Shown piece by piece: positions 1 to 8,626 of a DNA stretch of 64,000 nucleotides. Numbering within the stretch: the stretch's first letter is position 1; each line of letters begins with the position of its first letter. The position numbers and the translations under genes are program-made. This DNA comes from Myxococcales bacterium (GTDB lineage Bacteria; Myxococcota_A; Bradymonadia; UBA7976; UBA1532): contig JACKDL010000031.1 in NCBI GenBank assembly GCA_020633555.1, forward strand, positions 1 to 64,000, in the 5' to 3' direction. The notes below the pieces were generated by a model that saw nothing but the letters and a program-made list of their open reading frames with translations, was not told where the DNA came from and searched no databases.

Positions 1-2
1 AT

Positions 3-1919
3 CTGACGCGGCTGGAGGACGGCTACGTGTCGCCCGGCGTGTGGCGGCTGGAGCCCTCGGGCAAGGATCCCACGCGGTTCCAACTGAAGCAGGAGGCCAC
101 GGGGCAGTACCTGACGCTGGCCGGGCTGACGGCGGACGAGGCGCGGGCCGCGGTGGTGGCGCTGCTGCCGCGCGCAGGCTGCACGCCGTTCCCCGAGGCC
201 GCCGTGGACGCCGAGGGGGTGCCGGGCCCGCGCGAGGGCGTGGACGGCGAGCTGTTCGGCATCGCCGAGCTGCACTCCCACATGTTCACGAACGTGGCCT
301 TTGGCGGCAGCGGGATGTTCCACGGGGCGCCGTTCCACCCGCTGGGGGTGGAGCACGCCTTGGCGGACTGCGGGCTGTCGCACGGCATGGACGGGCGGCG
401 GGACCTGGTGGGGCTGTTCTACGACGGGGGGGATCTGGAGCTGGATCCGGTGAGCATCCTGCCCATCCTGACCACGGGGGACGCCGGCGAGTTCGTGCAC
501 GAGACGGCCGGCTGGCCCACCTTCACCGAGTGGCCGAGCGCCTGGAACCGGTCGACCCACCAGACCATGTACTACCGCTGGCTGGAGCGGGCCTGGCGGG
601 CGGGGCTGCGGGTGGTGGTGCAGCACGTCACGGGCAACTCGGTGCTGTGCGAGTTCGGGCTGGGGCTGGGCACCCAGACCATGCGCTACGGCTGCGGCGA
701 CATGGTGACCGTGGATCGCTCGCTGCAGGCGGTGCGCGACCTGGAGGCCTACATCGACGCGCAGTGGGGCGGCCCGGGCCAGGGCTGGTTGCGGGTGGTG
801 GAGTCGCCGGCGCAGGCCCGCGAGGTCATCGCGCAGGGCAAGCTGGCGGTGGTGCTGGGCATTGAGATCTCGAACCTGTTCGACTGCCTGCTGACCCCGC
901 CCGACGGCGAGGCGCGCTGCACGCCCGAGGGGGTGGAGGCCACGCTGGATCGCTACCAGGCGCTGGGCGTGCGGGTGCTGTTCCCCGTGCACAAGTTCGA
1001 CAACGCCTTCAGCCCGGGCGACGGCGACGGCGGCATCATCGAGCTGGGCAACGTAATCAACGCCGGTCACTACAACGACAAGGTCGAGGACTGCCCGCTG
1101 GGGAACGACGGGGGCTTCGACGACGGGCCGCTCTCCTTCGGGCAGCTCAACCGCCCGCGGGACGAGTACCTGGCCCCGCCCGTGCTGGACTTCGCCGACT
1201 TCGTCGACGACCCGGTGGCGGCCGTGCGGCCCTTCTTCGGCGCCGTGCTGGGGGGTGGCCAGGCGGGCAACTTCTGCCAGCGGGCCACCATGACCCCGCT
1301 GGGCGAGTCGCTGCTGCAGGGCATGATGGCGCGCGGGATGATCCCCGACGTGGCCCACCTGCCCCAGCGGTCGGTGCTGCGGGCCCTGGAGATGCTGCAG
1401 GCCAACGACTACCCGGTGCTGTCCACCCACGGACGCACCCACGACGGGCAGACCTACGGCCTGGGCGGGATGACCGGCGCGGGCATTGGCGGCTGTGGTG
1501 ATTCTGCGCGGCCGGGGCGGATGGTGGCGGGGCTGAACGCGCGGTCCGCCGAGCGCGAGGCGGCGGGCGCCCACCCGGGCGTGGCGTTGGGCTTCGATCT
1601 GAACGGGTTTGCCGGCGGCCGGCGGCCCCGGTTCGGCGACGACAGCCGCTGTGGCCCAGACCAGGCGAACCCGGTGGCCTACCCGTTCATGTCCTACGAC
1701 GAGGCGGTGACCTTCCTGCCCCCCACGCTGGGCGAGCGGGCGGTGGACTTCAACACCGAGGGCTTCCTGCACATCGGGATGCTGCCCGAGCTCATCGAGG
1801 ACGCCCGCCAGGACGGGGCCACCGATGAGGATCTGGTGCCGCTGTTCCGATCGGCCGAGGCGTTCGTGCAGATGTGGGAGAAGGCCGAAGCGCGGGCGGC
1901 CGCGCTCAGCGGGGAGTAG
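3..1919 (+). CDS. Peptidase M19 (renal dipeptidase)-like metallohydrolase, 5' end outside window
   Basis: The frame is open to the left edge (first whole codon at 3), so the N-terminus is missing; a GTG at 27 is only the first possible start inside the window. The protein looks like a divergent membrane dipeptidase of the TIM-barrel amidohydrolase superfamily. Metal-ligand-like sites appear in M19 order: HSH encoded at 273-281, a Glu in GIEISNLF, and the later pair DVAHLPQRSVLRAL followed by PVLSTHGRT, which closely resembles the M19 pattern of a His after DxSH and a second His in SHS. Members hydrolyse dipeptides, but this family branch in Myxococcota-like genomes is longer than classical M19 and its substrate is unknown. 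It converges on the dienelactone hydrolase gene with a 10 bp gap. Confidence 0.7.
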   Translation: MTRLEDGYVSPGVWRLEPSGKDPTRFQLKQEATGQYLTLAGLTADEARAAVVALLPRAGCTPFPEAAVDAEGVPGPREGVDGELFGIAELHSHMFTNVAFGGSGMFHGAPFHPLGVEHALADCGLSHGMDGRRDLVGLFYDGGDLELDPVSILPILTTGDAGEFVHETAGWPTFTEWPSAWNRSTHQTMYYRWLERAWRAGLRVVVQHVTGNSVLCEFGLGLGTQTMRYGCGDMVTVDRSLQAVRDLEAYIDAQWGGPGQGWLRVVESPAQAREVIAQGKLAVVLGIEISNLFDCLLTPPDGEARCTPEGVEATLDRYQALGVRVLFPVHKFDNAFSPGDGDGGIIELGNVINAGHYNDKVEDCPLGNDGGFDDGPLSFGQLNRPRDEYLAPPVLDFADFVDDPVAAVRPFFGAVLGGGQAGNFCQRATMTPLGESLLQGMMARGMIPDVAHLPQRSVLRALEMLQANDYPVLSTHGRTHDGQTYGLGGMTGAGIGGCGDSARPGRMVAGLNARSAEREAAGAHPGVALGFDLNGFAGGRRPRFGDDSRCGPDQANPVAYPFMSYDEAVTFLPPTLGERAVDFNTEGFLHIGMLPELIEDARQDGATDEDLVPLFRSAEAFVQMWEKAEARAAALSGE

Positions 1920-1929
1920 GCCGCGCGGA

Positions 1930-2640
1930 TCAGAGCGCGGGCCGCAGCACCTCGGCCAGGAAGTGCCGCATGGCCGCCCAGCTCCGGCGATCGGCGTCGG
2001 CGTCGTACACGGTGCCGAAGGCGGGGTCGTTGGCCTGAGGGTTGGTGAAGGCGTGCATCACGCCCGGGTAGGCGTGGAGCTGCCAATCGCCCCCCACCCG
2101 CTGCATCTCGGCGGCGAAGGCGCCCACGTCAGCGGGCGGGACCATGGGGTCGTCCTGGCCGTGTAGCACCAGCATGCGGGCCTGGGGGCGCGTGGGCAGC
2201 GGGGCGCCCAGCTTCAGCAGGCCGTGGAAGCTCACCGCGCCCTTCAGCGGCAGGCCCAGCCGGGCCATGCACAGGGCGCTCAGGCCGCCGAAGCAGAAGC
2301 CGATGGCGGCCAACCGATCGGGATCCACCCCGGGCAGGGCGCGGGCCTGCGCCACGGCCTCGGTGAGCCGGCCGTGGAACGCCGCCCGATCCGTCAGCAG
2401 GCCGTTCATGAGCGCGCCGCTGCTGGCCCGATCGGTGCCGCGCCGACCCACGCCGTACAGGTCCAACGCCACGCCCACATAGCCCAGCGCGGCCAGGGCC
2501 TGTGCCTTGGCCTCCTCGAAGGGCTGCCGGCCGCTGAAGGCGTGGCAGATCAGCACGGCGGGGTGGGGCCCGGGCCCAGCGGGCCGGGCGACGGCCAGGT
2601 CGAAGGGCTGGCCGTCCAGGGTGTACTCAACGCGCTCCAT
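1930..2640 (-). CDS. Dienelactone hydrolase family protein
   Basis: Alpha/beta hydrolase of about 236 aa, the usual length for the family. The triad is visible: nucleophile Cys116 in GFCFGG, an Asp in HGQDDP (163-164) and His196 in VMHAF. A cysteine nucleophile is typical of dienelactone hydrolases, but many paralogues act on other esters, so the substrate is not predictable. I chose ATG at 2640; a TTG three bases upstream is possible. The start lies inside the 3' end of the GDPD gene (14 bp overlap), so it is the last gene of a tightly coupled four-gene operon running from 4695 down to 1930. Confidence 0.88.
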   Translation of the reverse strand: MERVEYTLDGQPFDLAVARPAGPGPHPAVLICHAFSGRQPFEEAKAQALAALGYVGVALDLYGVGRRGTDRASSGALMNGLLTDRAAFHGRLTEAVAQARALPGVDPDRLAAIGFCFGGLSALCMARLGLPLKGAVSFHGLLKLGAPLPTRPQARMLVLHGQDDPMVPPADVGAFAAEMQRVGGDWQLHAYPGVMHAFTNPQANDPAFGTVYDADADRRSWAAMRHFLAEVLRPAL

Positions 2641-3523
2641 CAACCTGCTCCTGCGGGGGTGCCTGGGGCTTGGGGCGCGCGGCCAGCCAGGCCAGCAGCG
2701 CCGCGGGGTCGTCGGTGATCAGCCCGTCCACGCCCATGGCCAGCAGGCGCTGCCAGGCCGCAGGGCTGTTGGGGGTCCAGGGCACCACCTTGACGCCGGC
2801 CGCGTGCAGGCGGGTGACGTCGGCGGGCAGGATCCACTCGTGGTGCGGCGAGATGACCTGCGCCCCGGCGGACCGGGCGACGGCCACGTGATCCAGGTGG
2901 TTTTCGGCCACCAGCAGCACCCGTGTGATGCCCGGCGCCCGCGCCGCAAGGGCCAGCAGGGTGCGGTCATCGAAGGACTGCAAGCTCACCCGCTCGGCCA
3001 CGCCCGCGGCCTCGACCGCCTGGACGAACAGCTCGACGAACGCGGCCGGCGAGGGCGCCAGATCGGGGCGCCCGGGGATGAGCTTGGTCTCGATGTTGAA
3101 GCGGACGGACCTGGCCGCCGGGGTTGGGCTGGCGCTCACCCGCGCGAACAGCTCGGGCAGGCTGAGCAGGGGCGATCCCGGCGCAGGCACCAGCTTCGGG
3201 AAGCGCGGGTTCGGCAGCCCCGCACAGTCGTGGGCCTTGGCCTGGGCCAGCGTGAGGCTGCGGAGGGGCACGGGGGCCGCCAGGGCCGCACCCGCCGGGC
3301 CGACGCAGCGCTCCGGGGTGAGGAACGGGTCGTGCCAGATCACCAGCCGGTCGTCCCGGGTGACCTGCAGGTCCAGCTCGAGCGTGGTGACCCCCACCGC
3401 CAGGGCGTGCTGGAAGGCCGGCCAGGTGTTCTCGGGGCGCACGGCCCGGGCGCCGCGGTGGCCCTGGACGTCCAGATTGGCCGGCACGGCGAGCAGCGCC
3501 AGCAAGAGCGAGAGGGCGGTCAC
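2627..3523 (-). CDS. Glycerophosphodiester phosphodiesterase
   Basis: GDPD-family TIM-barrel enzyme of 298 aa that would hydrolyse glycerophosphodiesters to glycerol 3-phosphate and an alcohol. The metal and catalytic motifs GHRGAR (about 21-26), PENT (30-33), the E-x-D pair of ELDLQ and a downstream WHDP are all present. The GTG start at 3523 overlaps the stop of the upstream phosphopantetheinyl transferase as GTGA, indicating translational coupling, and gives a short hydrophobic N-terminus that reads as a signal peptide, so the enzyme is probably exported. A start ten codons upstream is possible but would lengthen the overlap. Confidence 0.88.
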   Translation of the reverse strand: MTALSLLLALLAVPANLDVQGHRGARAVRPENTWPAFQHALAVGVTTLELDLQVTRDDRLVIWHDPFLTPERCVGPAGAALAAPVPLRSLTLAQAKAHDCAGLPNPRFPKLVPAPGSPLLSLPELFARVSASPTPAARSVRFNIETKLIPGRPDLAPSPAAFVELFVQAVEAAGVAERVSLQSFDDRTLLALAARAPGITRVLLVAENHLDHVAVARSAGAQVISPHHEWILPADVTRLHAAGVKVVPWTPNSPAAWQRLLAMGVDGLITDDPAALLAWLAARPKPQAPPQEQVDGAR

Positions 3524-4197
3524 GGGACCTCCGGGGGGTCGGGGGGCAGACACAGCGTCGTCAGCACCCGCTCACCCTGCCAGCGCACCGGCACCCGCAC
3601 CAGGGCGCCCACGGCGTAGCCCGGCCCCAGGGGTTCGCACAGCGTGAAGTCGAAGGCCCCGGCGGCGGCGTCGAAGCGCCCGCTGACGGCGCCGAAGCCG
3701 AAGTAGCGCCCCACCCGGGGGTACAGCGCCTTGTAGACGGCCTCTTTGGCCGAGAACAGGGCCGCCAGGCGGCGGCGGGGGTCGGGGCCATGCTGGATCC
3801 AGGCCCGCTCGGCGGGGTCGGCCACCCGGTCCGCGATGGCCATGCGGCGCACGCCGCCTGCGTGCTCCAGGTCGATGCCCAGGCCGCCGTGGTCGCGGCG
3901 CCAGGCCACGGCCGCCAGCGCCAGCCCGTCGGCGTGGGTGATGGCCCCCACCACCCCCGGGGGCCACCCGGGCGCCCGATCGGGGCCACGCCGCACCGGA
4001 GGCGGTGGATCCAGGCCCAAGCGGGCCAATGCAGCGCGCGCCGCCAACCGACCGGCCGAATACTCCTGCTGGCGCTTCACGACCGCGTGGGGCGAGAGCC
4101 CGGCCCGTTCCGTGGGCGCCAGGGCGGCGGGCTCAGCGTCGGCCCAGCGGTGCCAGGCCCAGCACACCGTGGCGGGCAGGGGGACTTCGGGGCGCAC
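3520..4197 (-). CDS. 4'-phosphopantetheinyl transferase (EntD/Sfp-type)
   Basis: Transfers the phosphopantetheine arm of CoA to a carrier-protein serine. The 225 aa sequence has the superfamily motifs: AITHAD (85-90), GIDLE (107-111, Mg-binding acidic pair) and FSAKEAVYKALYP (about 148-160, with the catalytic Lys/Glu). A GTG start at 4197 follows the stop of the lipoprotein gene by 9 bp, and the 3' end overlaps the GDPD start by 4 bp. No polyketide or peptide synthetase or carrier protein lies within the window, so its target is elsewhere. Grouping with the EntD branch rather than AcpS follows from the length and motifs. Confidence 0.9.
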   Translation of the reverse strand: MRPEVPLPATVCWAWHRWADAEPAALAPTERAGLSPHAVVKRQQEYSAGRLAARAALARLGLDPPPPVRRGPDRAPGWPPGVVGAITHADGLALAAVAWRRDHGGLGIDLEHAGGVRRMAIADRVADPAERAWIQHGPDPRRRLAALFSAKEAVYKALYPRVGRYFGFGAVSGRFDAAAGAFDFTLCEPLGPGYAVGALVRVPVRWQGERVLTTLCLPPDPPEVP

Positions 4198-4206
4198 CGG
4201 CGGGGG

Positions 4207-4695
4207 CTACTCCCCCACCACCCTGCAGGCAACGGGGCGCGTGGCCCCGTCGGCGGTGATGCGGGCCTTGCCCTCCCACGCCCGCCCGTCCTCGGGGGGC
4301 GTGGCGGCCTGCAAGATGTCGAGCTCGATGTCGTACTGGTCGAACTTGGTGGCGTACCAGCCTGTGGGCCACTCGGGGCGCATGCGCGCCTCGACGTGGG
4401 GGCCCGGGCGGATCTGCCGCGGCGGGCCCACCTCTTCGACGAGGAAGCGGCCCATGAGGCGGCCGATGCCCTCGTAGGCGTCCAGGATGAGCTTCGGCGC
4501 GGCGGGATCGCCGGGGAACTCACAGATCACCCCGGCGCGGCGCAGGTAGTTGGGCGCGTCGTGGTTCACGGCTTGGGCGAGGGTGGCCGGCGCCTCGTCG
4601 GGCCGCGAGCGGCGCTTCGGCTCGAAGTTGCAGCCGGGCACGAGCGCGGCGGCGCCCAGGGCGAGGCCAGCGGCGATCATCCGAGAGTACTTCAT
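4207..4695 (-). CDS. Putative lipoprotein
   Basis: A 162 aa protein with a type II signal peptide: MKYSRMIAAGLALG followed by LVPGC, a plausible lipobox. The rest is soluble, with few cysteines and a WPTGWYATKFDQYDIELD segment; I do not recognise the family. It is the first gene of the operon with the phosphopantetheinyl transferase, GDPD and dienelactone hydrolase. The ATG at 4695 is chosen because it starts the signal peptide; the same frame remains open far upstream, across tcdA, but that extension is only antisense to tcdA. Immediately upstream the bases GACATT lie 6 nt before the ATG, a weak -10-like placement. Confidence 0.75.
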   Translation of the reverse strand: MKYSRMIAAGLALGAAALVPGCNFEPKRRSRPDEAPATLAQAVNHDAPNYLRRAGVICEFPGDPAAPKLILDAYEGIGRLMGRFLVEEVGPPRQIRPGPHVEARMRPEWPTGWYATKFDQYDIELDILQAATPPEDGRAWEGKARITADGATRPVACRVVGE

Positions 4696-4750
4696 GGCCG
4701 CAATGTCGCCAGAGCCGCGCCGTGGGGGCAAGCGCTGTGGGGCAAGTCGG

Positions 4751-4778
4751 TTGCGGGCGCCGCCAGGGCCCGTATTCT
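4751..4778 (+). promoter_or_regulatory. Candidate sigma-70-type promoter for tcdA
   Basis: TTGCGG at 4751-4756 and TATTCT at 4773-4778 are separated by 16 bp, in the divergent gap upstream of tcdA (ATG 4810). It is an AT-richer patch in otherwise GC-rich DNA. No transcription data are available. Confidence 0.45.
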
Positions 4779-4809
4779 CCCCGTCCAGAACGCCCCCTGG
4801 AGCCGGCCC

Positions 4810-5643
4810 ATGAGCACACCCGCGGACGACATCGCCGTCGCCGAACAGGATCCCCGCTTCGGCGGCATCGAGCGCCTGTACGGCGCGGGGGCGCTGGCGC
4901 GGCTGCGGGCCGCGCACGTCATGGTGCTGGGCATTGGCGGCGTGGGGAGCTGGGCGGCCGAGGCCCTGGCCCGCAGCGGCGTGGGCCGGCTGACGCTGGT
5001 GGACCTGGACGAGGTGTGCGTCAGCAACAGCAACCGGCAGCTCCACGCCCTGGAGGGCGCCGTGGGCCACCCCAAGGTCCAGGTGATGGCCGCGCGGTTG
5101 GCCCGCATCAACCCCGATCTGGCGGTGCACGCCGAGCTGCGCTTCTTCACCGCGGCCACCGCCGACGGGCTGCTGGCCGCCAGCCCCGACCGGCCCGGGC
5201 CCGACCTGGTGCTGGACTGCATCGACAGCCCGAAGAACAAGGCGCTGCTCATCGCCCGCGCGGCCGCAGAGGGGTTCGGGGTGGTGTCCGTGGGGGGCGC
5301 GGGCGGGCGGCGCGATCCCACCGAGATCCGCACGGGCGACATCACCCAGAGCGTGCAGGACGGCCTGCTGCGGGTGACCAAGCGTGCCCTGCGACGCAAC
5401 CACGGGTTCGTGGGAGAAGGGCCATGGGGCGTGCCCGCCGTCTTCAGCCGCGAGCGGGCGGTGTTCCCGCAGGCGGACGGCACCGTGTGCCACGTGCCCG
5501 ATCTGGAGCGCTCGCACCGAATCACCTGCGCCACCGGCTTCGGCACCGCCGCGTTCGTGACGGGCGCCTATGGGCTGACGGCGGCCGGGCTGGCGGTGGA
5601 CTGGCTGCTGGGCGAGCGCCCGCCCGTGCACACGGGCCGCTGA
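4810..5643 (+). CDS. tcdA: tRNA threonylcarbamoyladenosine dehydratase
   Basis: E1/ThiF-like ATP-dependent enzyme that cyclises t6A37 of ANN-decoding tRNAs to ct6A. The 277 aa length matches the family. N-terminal GIGGVGSW (nucleotide-binding loop), then LVDLDEVCVSNSNRQLHAL, a TcdA hallmark, DCIDSPKNK, and C-terminal ITCATGFGTAAFV. ATG 4810 is preferred because the TcdA N-terminus FGGIERLYG begins soon after; the much longer open frame upstream is antisense to neighbouring genes. It is divergent from the lipoprotein operon, with a promoter-like pair 30-60 bp upstream. Confidence 0.93.
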   Translation: MSTPADDIAVAEQDPRFGGIERLYGAGALARLRAAHVMVLGIGGVGSWAAEALARSGVGRLTLVDLDEVCVSNSNRQLHALEGAVGHPKVQVMAARLARINPDLAVHAELRFFTAATADGLLAASPDRPGPDLVLDCIDSPKNKALLIARAAAEGFGVVSVGGAGGRRDPTEIRTGDITQSVQDGLLRVTKRALRRNHGFVGEGPWGVPAVFSRERAVFPQADGTVCHVPDLERSHRITCATGFGTAAFVTGAYGLTAAGLAVDWLLGERPPVHTGR

Positions 5644-5661
5644 CGGGCGCAGCGCCGGCCG

Positions 5662-6051
5662 CTACTCGAAGTCGGTGAGGTGCTTGCGGCTGGTGGGCTT
5701 CACCGGCCCCTCGTTGGCCGCCTGGCAGCGCACGCAGTACTCGGCATAGGGCATGAGCGCCAGGCGCTTGGGCGCGATGGGCTCCTCGCACTGCAGGCAC
5801 AGCCCCACCAGGTCGGGGTCCTCGTCCACCCGGGCCAGGCTGCGATCGATGGCGGCCAGCACCTTCGACAGGTTGCGGTTGCGACTCGACGCGATGGACT
5901 GGAGCATCTCGGTGAGGGGCTCGGCGTCCTCGTCGCGGCGGCCGTTCAGGTCGGTGCGGGTGGGATCGGCCCGGTGCGGGCCCTGATCCAGCAGCTCTTC
6001 GCGCATGGCCTTGAGCCGGGCGGCGAAGGCCTCGAGTTCGGTCGGTTCCAT
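5662..6051 (-). CDS. DksA/TraR-type zinc-finger protein
   Basis: A 129 aa protein with an N-terminal predicted helical region (MEPTELEAFAARLKAMREEL) and a C-terminal four-cysteine zinc finger, CLQC - 17 residues - CVRC, as in DksA/TraR. Such proteins enter the RNA polymerase secondary channel and tune initiation with ppGpp. The coiled-coil tip DxxDA of true DksA is not obvious: the central part reads NGRRDEDAEPLTEM, so a DksA-like role is inferred from architecture only. It follows the protease gene on the same strand with a 74 bp gap and converges on tcdA. Confidence 0.8.
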   Translation of the reverse strand: MEPTELEAFAARLKAMREELLDQGPHRADPTRTDLNGRRDEDAEPLTEMLQSIASSRNRNLSKVLAAIDRSLARVDEDPDLVGLCLQCEEPIAPKRLALMPYAEYCVRCQAANEGPVKPTSRKHLTDFE

Positions 6052-6125
6052 GGGTCCTCCAAGGCCACCGATCCTGCCAAGGTCTGCTTTGGGGATCCAC
6101 CCCCCCGCCCCGGGCCGGCGGGCCT

Positions 6126-7556
6126 TCAGCGCCGGCGGCGGCGCAGGGGCCAGCCCAGCAAGGCCATGAGCAGCAGCGGGGCGGGCGGGGCCGCCGGGGT
6201 CGCCGAGCAGCCGCCTTGCAGGTGTGCGGGGGCGACGACCCGCACGGTGCCGGCGGGGCGCTGGGCACCCGCCACCCCCACCAGATCGCCGTCCTCGATG
6301 GGCGGCGGCCCGTCGCCCGGGGGCGTGTCGGGCGTCGCGGGTTCAGCCGGATCTTCGGGATCGGGGATGGGCGCTGGGGGCGGCGCGCGCTGCTCACCGC
6401 ACACGAAGCCCTCGGCGCAGATGCCCGCCGCCTCGTGCCCGGCGTTCAGGCACACCTGCAGGCCCTGCAGATCGGCGCAGACCGTCGTGTCGCCCCCGGG
6501 GCAGTCGGCGTCCTGGCGGCAGGCCATGAAGCAGCGCCCGCCGCGGCTGCAGTAGGCGCCCGGGCCGCAGTCGGCGTCGGCGGCGCAGGCCTCGCACACC
6601 GAGCAGTCCCGGTCGGCCGTGGGGTCGCAGGCGTCGCCGCGGCCGTCCTCGTCCAGGTCGTCCTGCTGGGGGTTCGCCACGCCGGGGCAGTTGTCCACTG
6701 CGTCTTCCAGGCCGTCGCCGTCGGCGTCGGCCACCACCACGCCGGTCCACGGCTGGGGCGCCACGCCCCCCACCTCGGCGGCGCGCAGGCCCATCTGCCG
6801 CACCCAGTCGGCCCAGCCGGCCACCGCCGAGTAGGTGGGGTAGCTGCACAGCTCGCCGCCGCGGGACAGGGCGCCGAGCACCCGGCCCTGGCTGTCGAGG
6901 GCGGGGCCGCCCGAGTCGCCCTGGCAGGTGCCGTCGTCGCCCACCAGCTCGGTGCCGGTGACCCCGTCCACCCGGGCGCAGCTCGGGCCAGCGCACAGGA
7001 TCTCGCGGCCCTCGATGAGGCGGCGGACGCCCGCGCCCGTGTCGTCGCCCACGTGGCCGTAGCCCACCGCCGTGAAGCGCTCGCCCACGGCCGGGTAGTC
7101 GTCCAGGCGGGGCTCGCGGGGCGCCATGCTGCGGATGGGGCGGTCGAGGATGAGCACCGCGATGTCGTGGCCGCAGGTGTCGGCGAAGCGCACCGGCACG
7201 TGCACCTCGCGCACGGCGTGCCAGGTGCCGTTCTGGGTCATGGCGGCGTCGGGGGTCACGAACAGCGCGTTGGGCGGGTAGACCTGCCCGAAGGGCGTCT
7301 GGCCGCACAGCACCTCGGGGCTGGCGATCTCGGCCACGCAGTGCTGGGCGGTGAGCACCAGGTTGGGGGCGATGAGCGAGCCACTGCACAGGCCGCCGCC
7401 CTCGCCGAGCTGCAGCGCGATGCCCACCACGCCCTGGATCTCGGGGGCCTGGCGCCCGCCCCGGATGGGGTCGAGCCGCTGGGCCACCGTCAGCGGGGCC
7501 GGCGCCTCGCAGGCGAGCAGGGCAGCGAGCAGCGGGAGGCAGGCAAAGGTGCGCAT
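6126..7556 (-). CDS. Surface trypsin-like serine protease with MYXO-CTERM-like tail
   Basis: An S1-family protease of 476 aa. The chosen ATG 7556 gives a lipoprotein-type leader ending LLAC (Cys16); the frame could start 14 codons upstream but that would bury the leader. After IRGG (activation-like site, 31-34) come His72 in TAQHC, Asp131 in HDIAVL and Ser215 in GDSGGP. Then DADGDGLEDAVDNCP resembles a thrombospondin type-3 calcium-binding repeat, followed by Cys-rich modules. The C-terminus has a Cys, a hydrophobic helix (LLLMALLGWPL) and five arginines, the layout of MYXO-CTERM-like sorting tails. Inferred role: secreted, cell-surface-anchored proteolysis. Having both a lipobox and a C-terminal anchor would be unusual. 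Confidence 0.88.
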   Translation of the reverse strand: MRTFACLPLLAALLACEAPAPLTVAQRLDPIRGGRQAPEIQGVVGIALQLGEGGGLCSGSLIAPNLVLTAQHCVAEIASPEVLCGQTPFGQVYPPNALFVTPDAAMTQNGTWHAVREVHVPVRFADTCGHDIAVLILDRPIRSMAPREPRLDDYPAVGERFTAVGYGHVGDDTGAGVRRLIEGREILCAGPSCARVDGVTGTELVGDDGTCQGDSGGPALDSQGRVLGALSRGGELCSYPTYSAVAGWADWVRQMGLRAAEVGGVAPQPWTGVVVADADGDGLEDAVDNCPGVANPQQDDLDEDGRGDACDPTADRDCSVCEACAADADCGPGAYCSRGGRCFMACRQDADCPGGDTTVCADLQGLQVCLNAGHEAAGICAEGFVCGEQRAPPPAPIPDPEDPAEPATPDTPPGDGPPPIEDGDLVGVAGAQRPAGTVRVVAPAHLQGGCSATPAAPPAPLLLMALLGWPLRRRRR

Positions 7557-7596
7557 ACCCCGCGGTTGAAGCAAGGGGCGCGCCAGCCAGAGAGGC

Positions 7597-7614
7597 AAGT
7601 CAAATCAAAGACTT
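7597..7614. repeat. Short inverted repeat in an AT-rich patch upstream of the protease
   Basis: AAGTC and GACTT flank an 8-base A-rich loop in the 116 bp gap before the protease start at 7556. It could be an operator or a transcript hairpin; nothing proves function. Confidence 0.25.
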
Positions 7615-7665
7615 ACCACCAGCCAGGGTTTGTTGTCCCCAGCACAGAACGGCGAGGTGGGGTGT

Positions 7666-7681
7666 GGGCGCCTCAGCGCCC
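7666..7681. repeat. GC stem-loop at the end of the membrane-protein gene
   Basis: GGGCGC-CTCA-GCGCCC, a perfect 6 bp stem spanning the stop codon of the gene at 7673-8626. It lacks a U-tract, so it is not a classical intrinsic terminator on either strand. Confidence 0.3.
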
Positions 7682-8626
7682 CGAGAGGCGCCGCAGGTGG
7701 GCGGTCACGGCGTCGCCCACGGCCCGGGCCGCCAGGGCCTTCAGGTGAGCGCAGGCGTGGACGCCCGCCGCCTCGACCTGGACCGCCACGGCCAAGGGGA
7801 GGTCACCCTCGCAGTCCAGCCGCCGCTCGCCCCAGTGCGAGGTGTAGCGTACCGCCAACATCAGCGAGCCCTGCCAGGCCAGGCGGCGAGCCCCCGGCAG
7901 ATGGCAGGCCAGCCCGCCGGCATCAGCGTCGCCGCTCAGCCGCCCCACCAGGAAGTCGTTGCTGGCCACCGTTGGCTGGCCGAAGCGGGCCACGAGCCGC
8001 TCGCCCAGGGCGCCCGAGAGGGTGCCGGCCACCACGGTGTAGCCGGGCTTGAGCTGCGCCAGGCCGCGGTCTTCGGGCCAGCCGGTGCGCTTGCAGGTCA
8101 GGCCCTCGGCGCCGGTGACCTGGACGCGCACCACCTGGGCGGGACCCAGGTGCAGGTCGACCACCGCCGCCTCGCGCAGGCCCTGCACCGTCGTCACGCA
8201 GGCGGCCAGCGCCGCCAGCCGCTGGCGGCCGCTCAGCCGCGGCGTCAGCCCGCCCAGGAGGGCCAGCCCCACCGCCAACGCCAGCCCGACGCCGTGCCCC
8301 ACGGCCCAGCCGTCCGCCAGGCCGACACCCAAACCCGTGGCCAGGCCCACGCCGGTGATCAGCAAGGACGCTCGGGCCGCCGCGGGGGTCGGCGGCCGGC
8401 GCCGGCCGCGCAGGCGATCCACCGCCACCCGCACGATCAGCAGCAGCGCGGCCAGCGCGGCCGCCCAGGCGGCGGCGAACCCCACGCGCTGCAGGGCGTA
8501 CAGCGGCGCGGGCATGGGCCACAGCAGGCCGGCGGCCACTGCCAGGCCGGCAGCGGCCGCGGCCAACAGCAGGCCGGCGTCCAAACGAGGCCTCACAGGG
8601 CGCGGCCGGTCACGGAAGAGCCGCAC
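7673..8626 (-). CDS. Hypothetical membrane protein
   Basis: A 317 aa protein I do not recognise. The first half has about four hydrophobic helices (for example LDAGLLLAAAAAGLAVAAGLLW, and a Gly/Leu-rich pair near 85-130). The C-terminal 170 residues form a soluble domain with four cysteines (LTCKRTGW, LACHLPG, LDCEGDL, VHACAHL), possibly two disulfides outside the membrane. The GTG at 8626 overlaps the end of the upstream DUF6483-like gene by 17 bp; a second GTG at 8596 would leave a 13 bp gap and may be the true start. Likely co-transcribed with the upstream gene. Confidence 0.65.
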   Translation of the reverse strand: MRLFRDRPRPVRPRLDAGLLLAAAAAGLAVAAGLLWPMPAPLYALQRVGFAAAWAAALAALLLIVRVAVDRLRGRRRPPTPAAARASLLITGVGLATGLGVGLADGWAVGHGVGLALAVGLALLGGLTPRLSGRQRLAALAACVTTVQGLREAAVVDLHLGPAQVVRVQVTGAEGLTCKRTGWPEDRGLAQLKPGYTVVAGTLSGALGERLVARFGQPTVASNDFLVGRLSGDADAGGLACHLPGARRLAWQGSLMLAVRYTSHWGERRLDCEGDLPLAVAVQVEAAGVHACAHLKALAARAVGDAVTAHLRRLSGR

